Below, one piece after another: positions 63,714 through 64,000 of a stretch of 64,000 nucleotides of DNA; position 1 is the first letter of the stretch, and the number at the start of each line of letters is the position of its first letter. The position numbers and the translations under genes were made by a program. A model generated the notes under the pieces. It was not told the DNA's origin. It searched no databases and saw nothing but the letters and a program-made list of their open reading frames with translations. This DNA is from Orychophragmus violaceus (taxonomy: Eukaryota > Streptophyta > Magnoliopsida > Brassicales > Brassicaceae), in contig CM058237.1 in the NCBI GenBank assembly GCA_030180135.1, positions 39,391,126-39,455,125 on the forward strand, read 5' to 3'.

Positions 63714-64000
63714 ATGGCCAACAGGAGATCAATTGTCTTTGCAACAACTCCCGATCGAAGTACTCACCAAGATCGTACAAAAAGCCGGCAAAGCTTCATC
63801 CGCCGATTACTGCAGCCTGAGAGCAACCTGCAAATTAATGAAAGAAGCCTCCAACATTCCTGAAGTCCTCCATTCTCTCTGTCTTTCACCGCTGGTGAAG
63901 AATCCTCTCCTTGGGATTCAGCACTCGGCGATTCTAGACAAATGCATAGAGCATGAGAACTGTGATGCATTCTTCGTGCAAGGTATTATCACTTACTTCG
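63714..64000 (+). CDS. F-box-like protein (At2g35280-type family), 5' part, apparent frameshift
   Basis: The frame from 63733 to the window edge reads LSLQQLPIEVLTKIVQKAGK, then DYCSLRATCKLMKEAS, HSLCLSPLVKNPLLG, and CIEHENCDAFFVQGIITYF. This is an F-box (LP.E.L..I......D....R..CK) followed by the helical CIE..N..A.F.QG...YF repeat of a Brassicaceae F-box family, whose members are expected to act as substrate receptors in SCF ubiquitin ligases. The only good start, ATG 63714 (ACCATGG), is out of frame with it by one base; a single extra A near 63731 would explain this. It may be a pseudogene or use an upstream exon. The 3' end is outside the window. Confidence 0.6.

Overview
This is plant nuclear DNA, most likely from a Brassicaceae species and probably from a pericentromeric or otherwise repeat-rich chromosome region. 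The evidence is the retroelement lineages (Athila-like Ty3/gypsy elements with a tRNA-Asp primer site, and a CRM-type centromeric gypsy element), CACTA (En/Spm) transposons with spliced transposase genes, and fragments of plant host genes (NDB-type NAD(P)H dehydrogenase, PDI-like proteins, NAC-alpha). There are no bacterial features. Almost everything is transposon, largely nested. Only the last ~2 kb looks like ordinary host gene space.

Layout. 1-11777: a decayed minus-strand Athila-type element 'A' (gag-protease and ORF-1 remain, pol is gone); its LTR is split by a 5.2-kb non-autonomous sibling 'B' (6501-11717, TSD AAAGA). 11778-13035: an old gypsy tail and a cluster of short palindromes. 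13036-16169: CACTA-1 (TSD AGT) carrying exons of an NDB dehydrogenase. 16403-26250: relics of CACTA elements: an orphan terminus, a TNPD/TNPA deletion derivative, a second decayed TNPD, and NAC-alpha and PDI fragments. 26250-28106: AT-rich repeats and the left part of a possible Mutator-like element. 28107-45814: a CRM-type gypsy element, interrupted by non-autonomous element 'D' (32151-43130, TSD TCGAT), itself interrupted in its 3' LTR by element 'C' (36779-42079, TSD TCTGG, LTRs identical by eye). 45815-48900: MULE transposase start and AT-rich repeats. 49120-61530: a ~40-bp minisatellite split by a complete CACTA element, CACTA-2 (49533-61288, TSD TTT), whose TNPD exon 2 is in turn interrupted by CACTA-3 (51295-54296, TSD CAT), which carries its own host-gene fragments. 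62024-64000: an unrecognised minus-strand locus and the start of an F-box-like gene.

How the pieces fit. CACTA-2 has both transposase genes in an uninterrupted spliced reading frame once CACTA-3 is ignored. CACTA-1 and CACTA-3 share termini with each other, and more loosely with CACTA-2, so CACTA-2-type transposase is a plausible source of mobility. Elements A, B and C are sibling families with the same LTR start, primer site, post-ORF hairpin and polypurine tracts. B and C keep a full-length ORF for a gag-linker protein but lack capsid, protease, RT and integrase, so they must move in trans.

The most unusual signal is in A, B and C. Twenty pairs of short CpG-rich dyads (core CGATCG, CGACCG or CGGTCG) lie 20-22 bp apart centre to centre, about two helical turns. 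One pair sits at a fixed place about 190-230 bp into each LTR, upstream of a TATA-like box in B and C. The dyad arms differ between families while spacing and position are kept.
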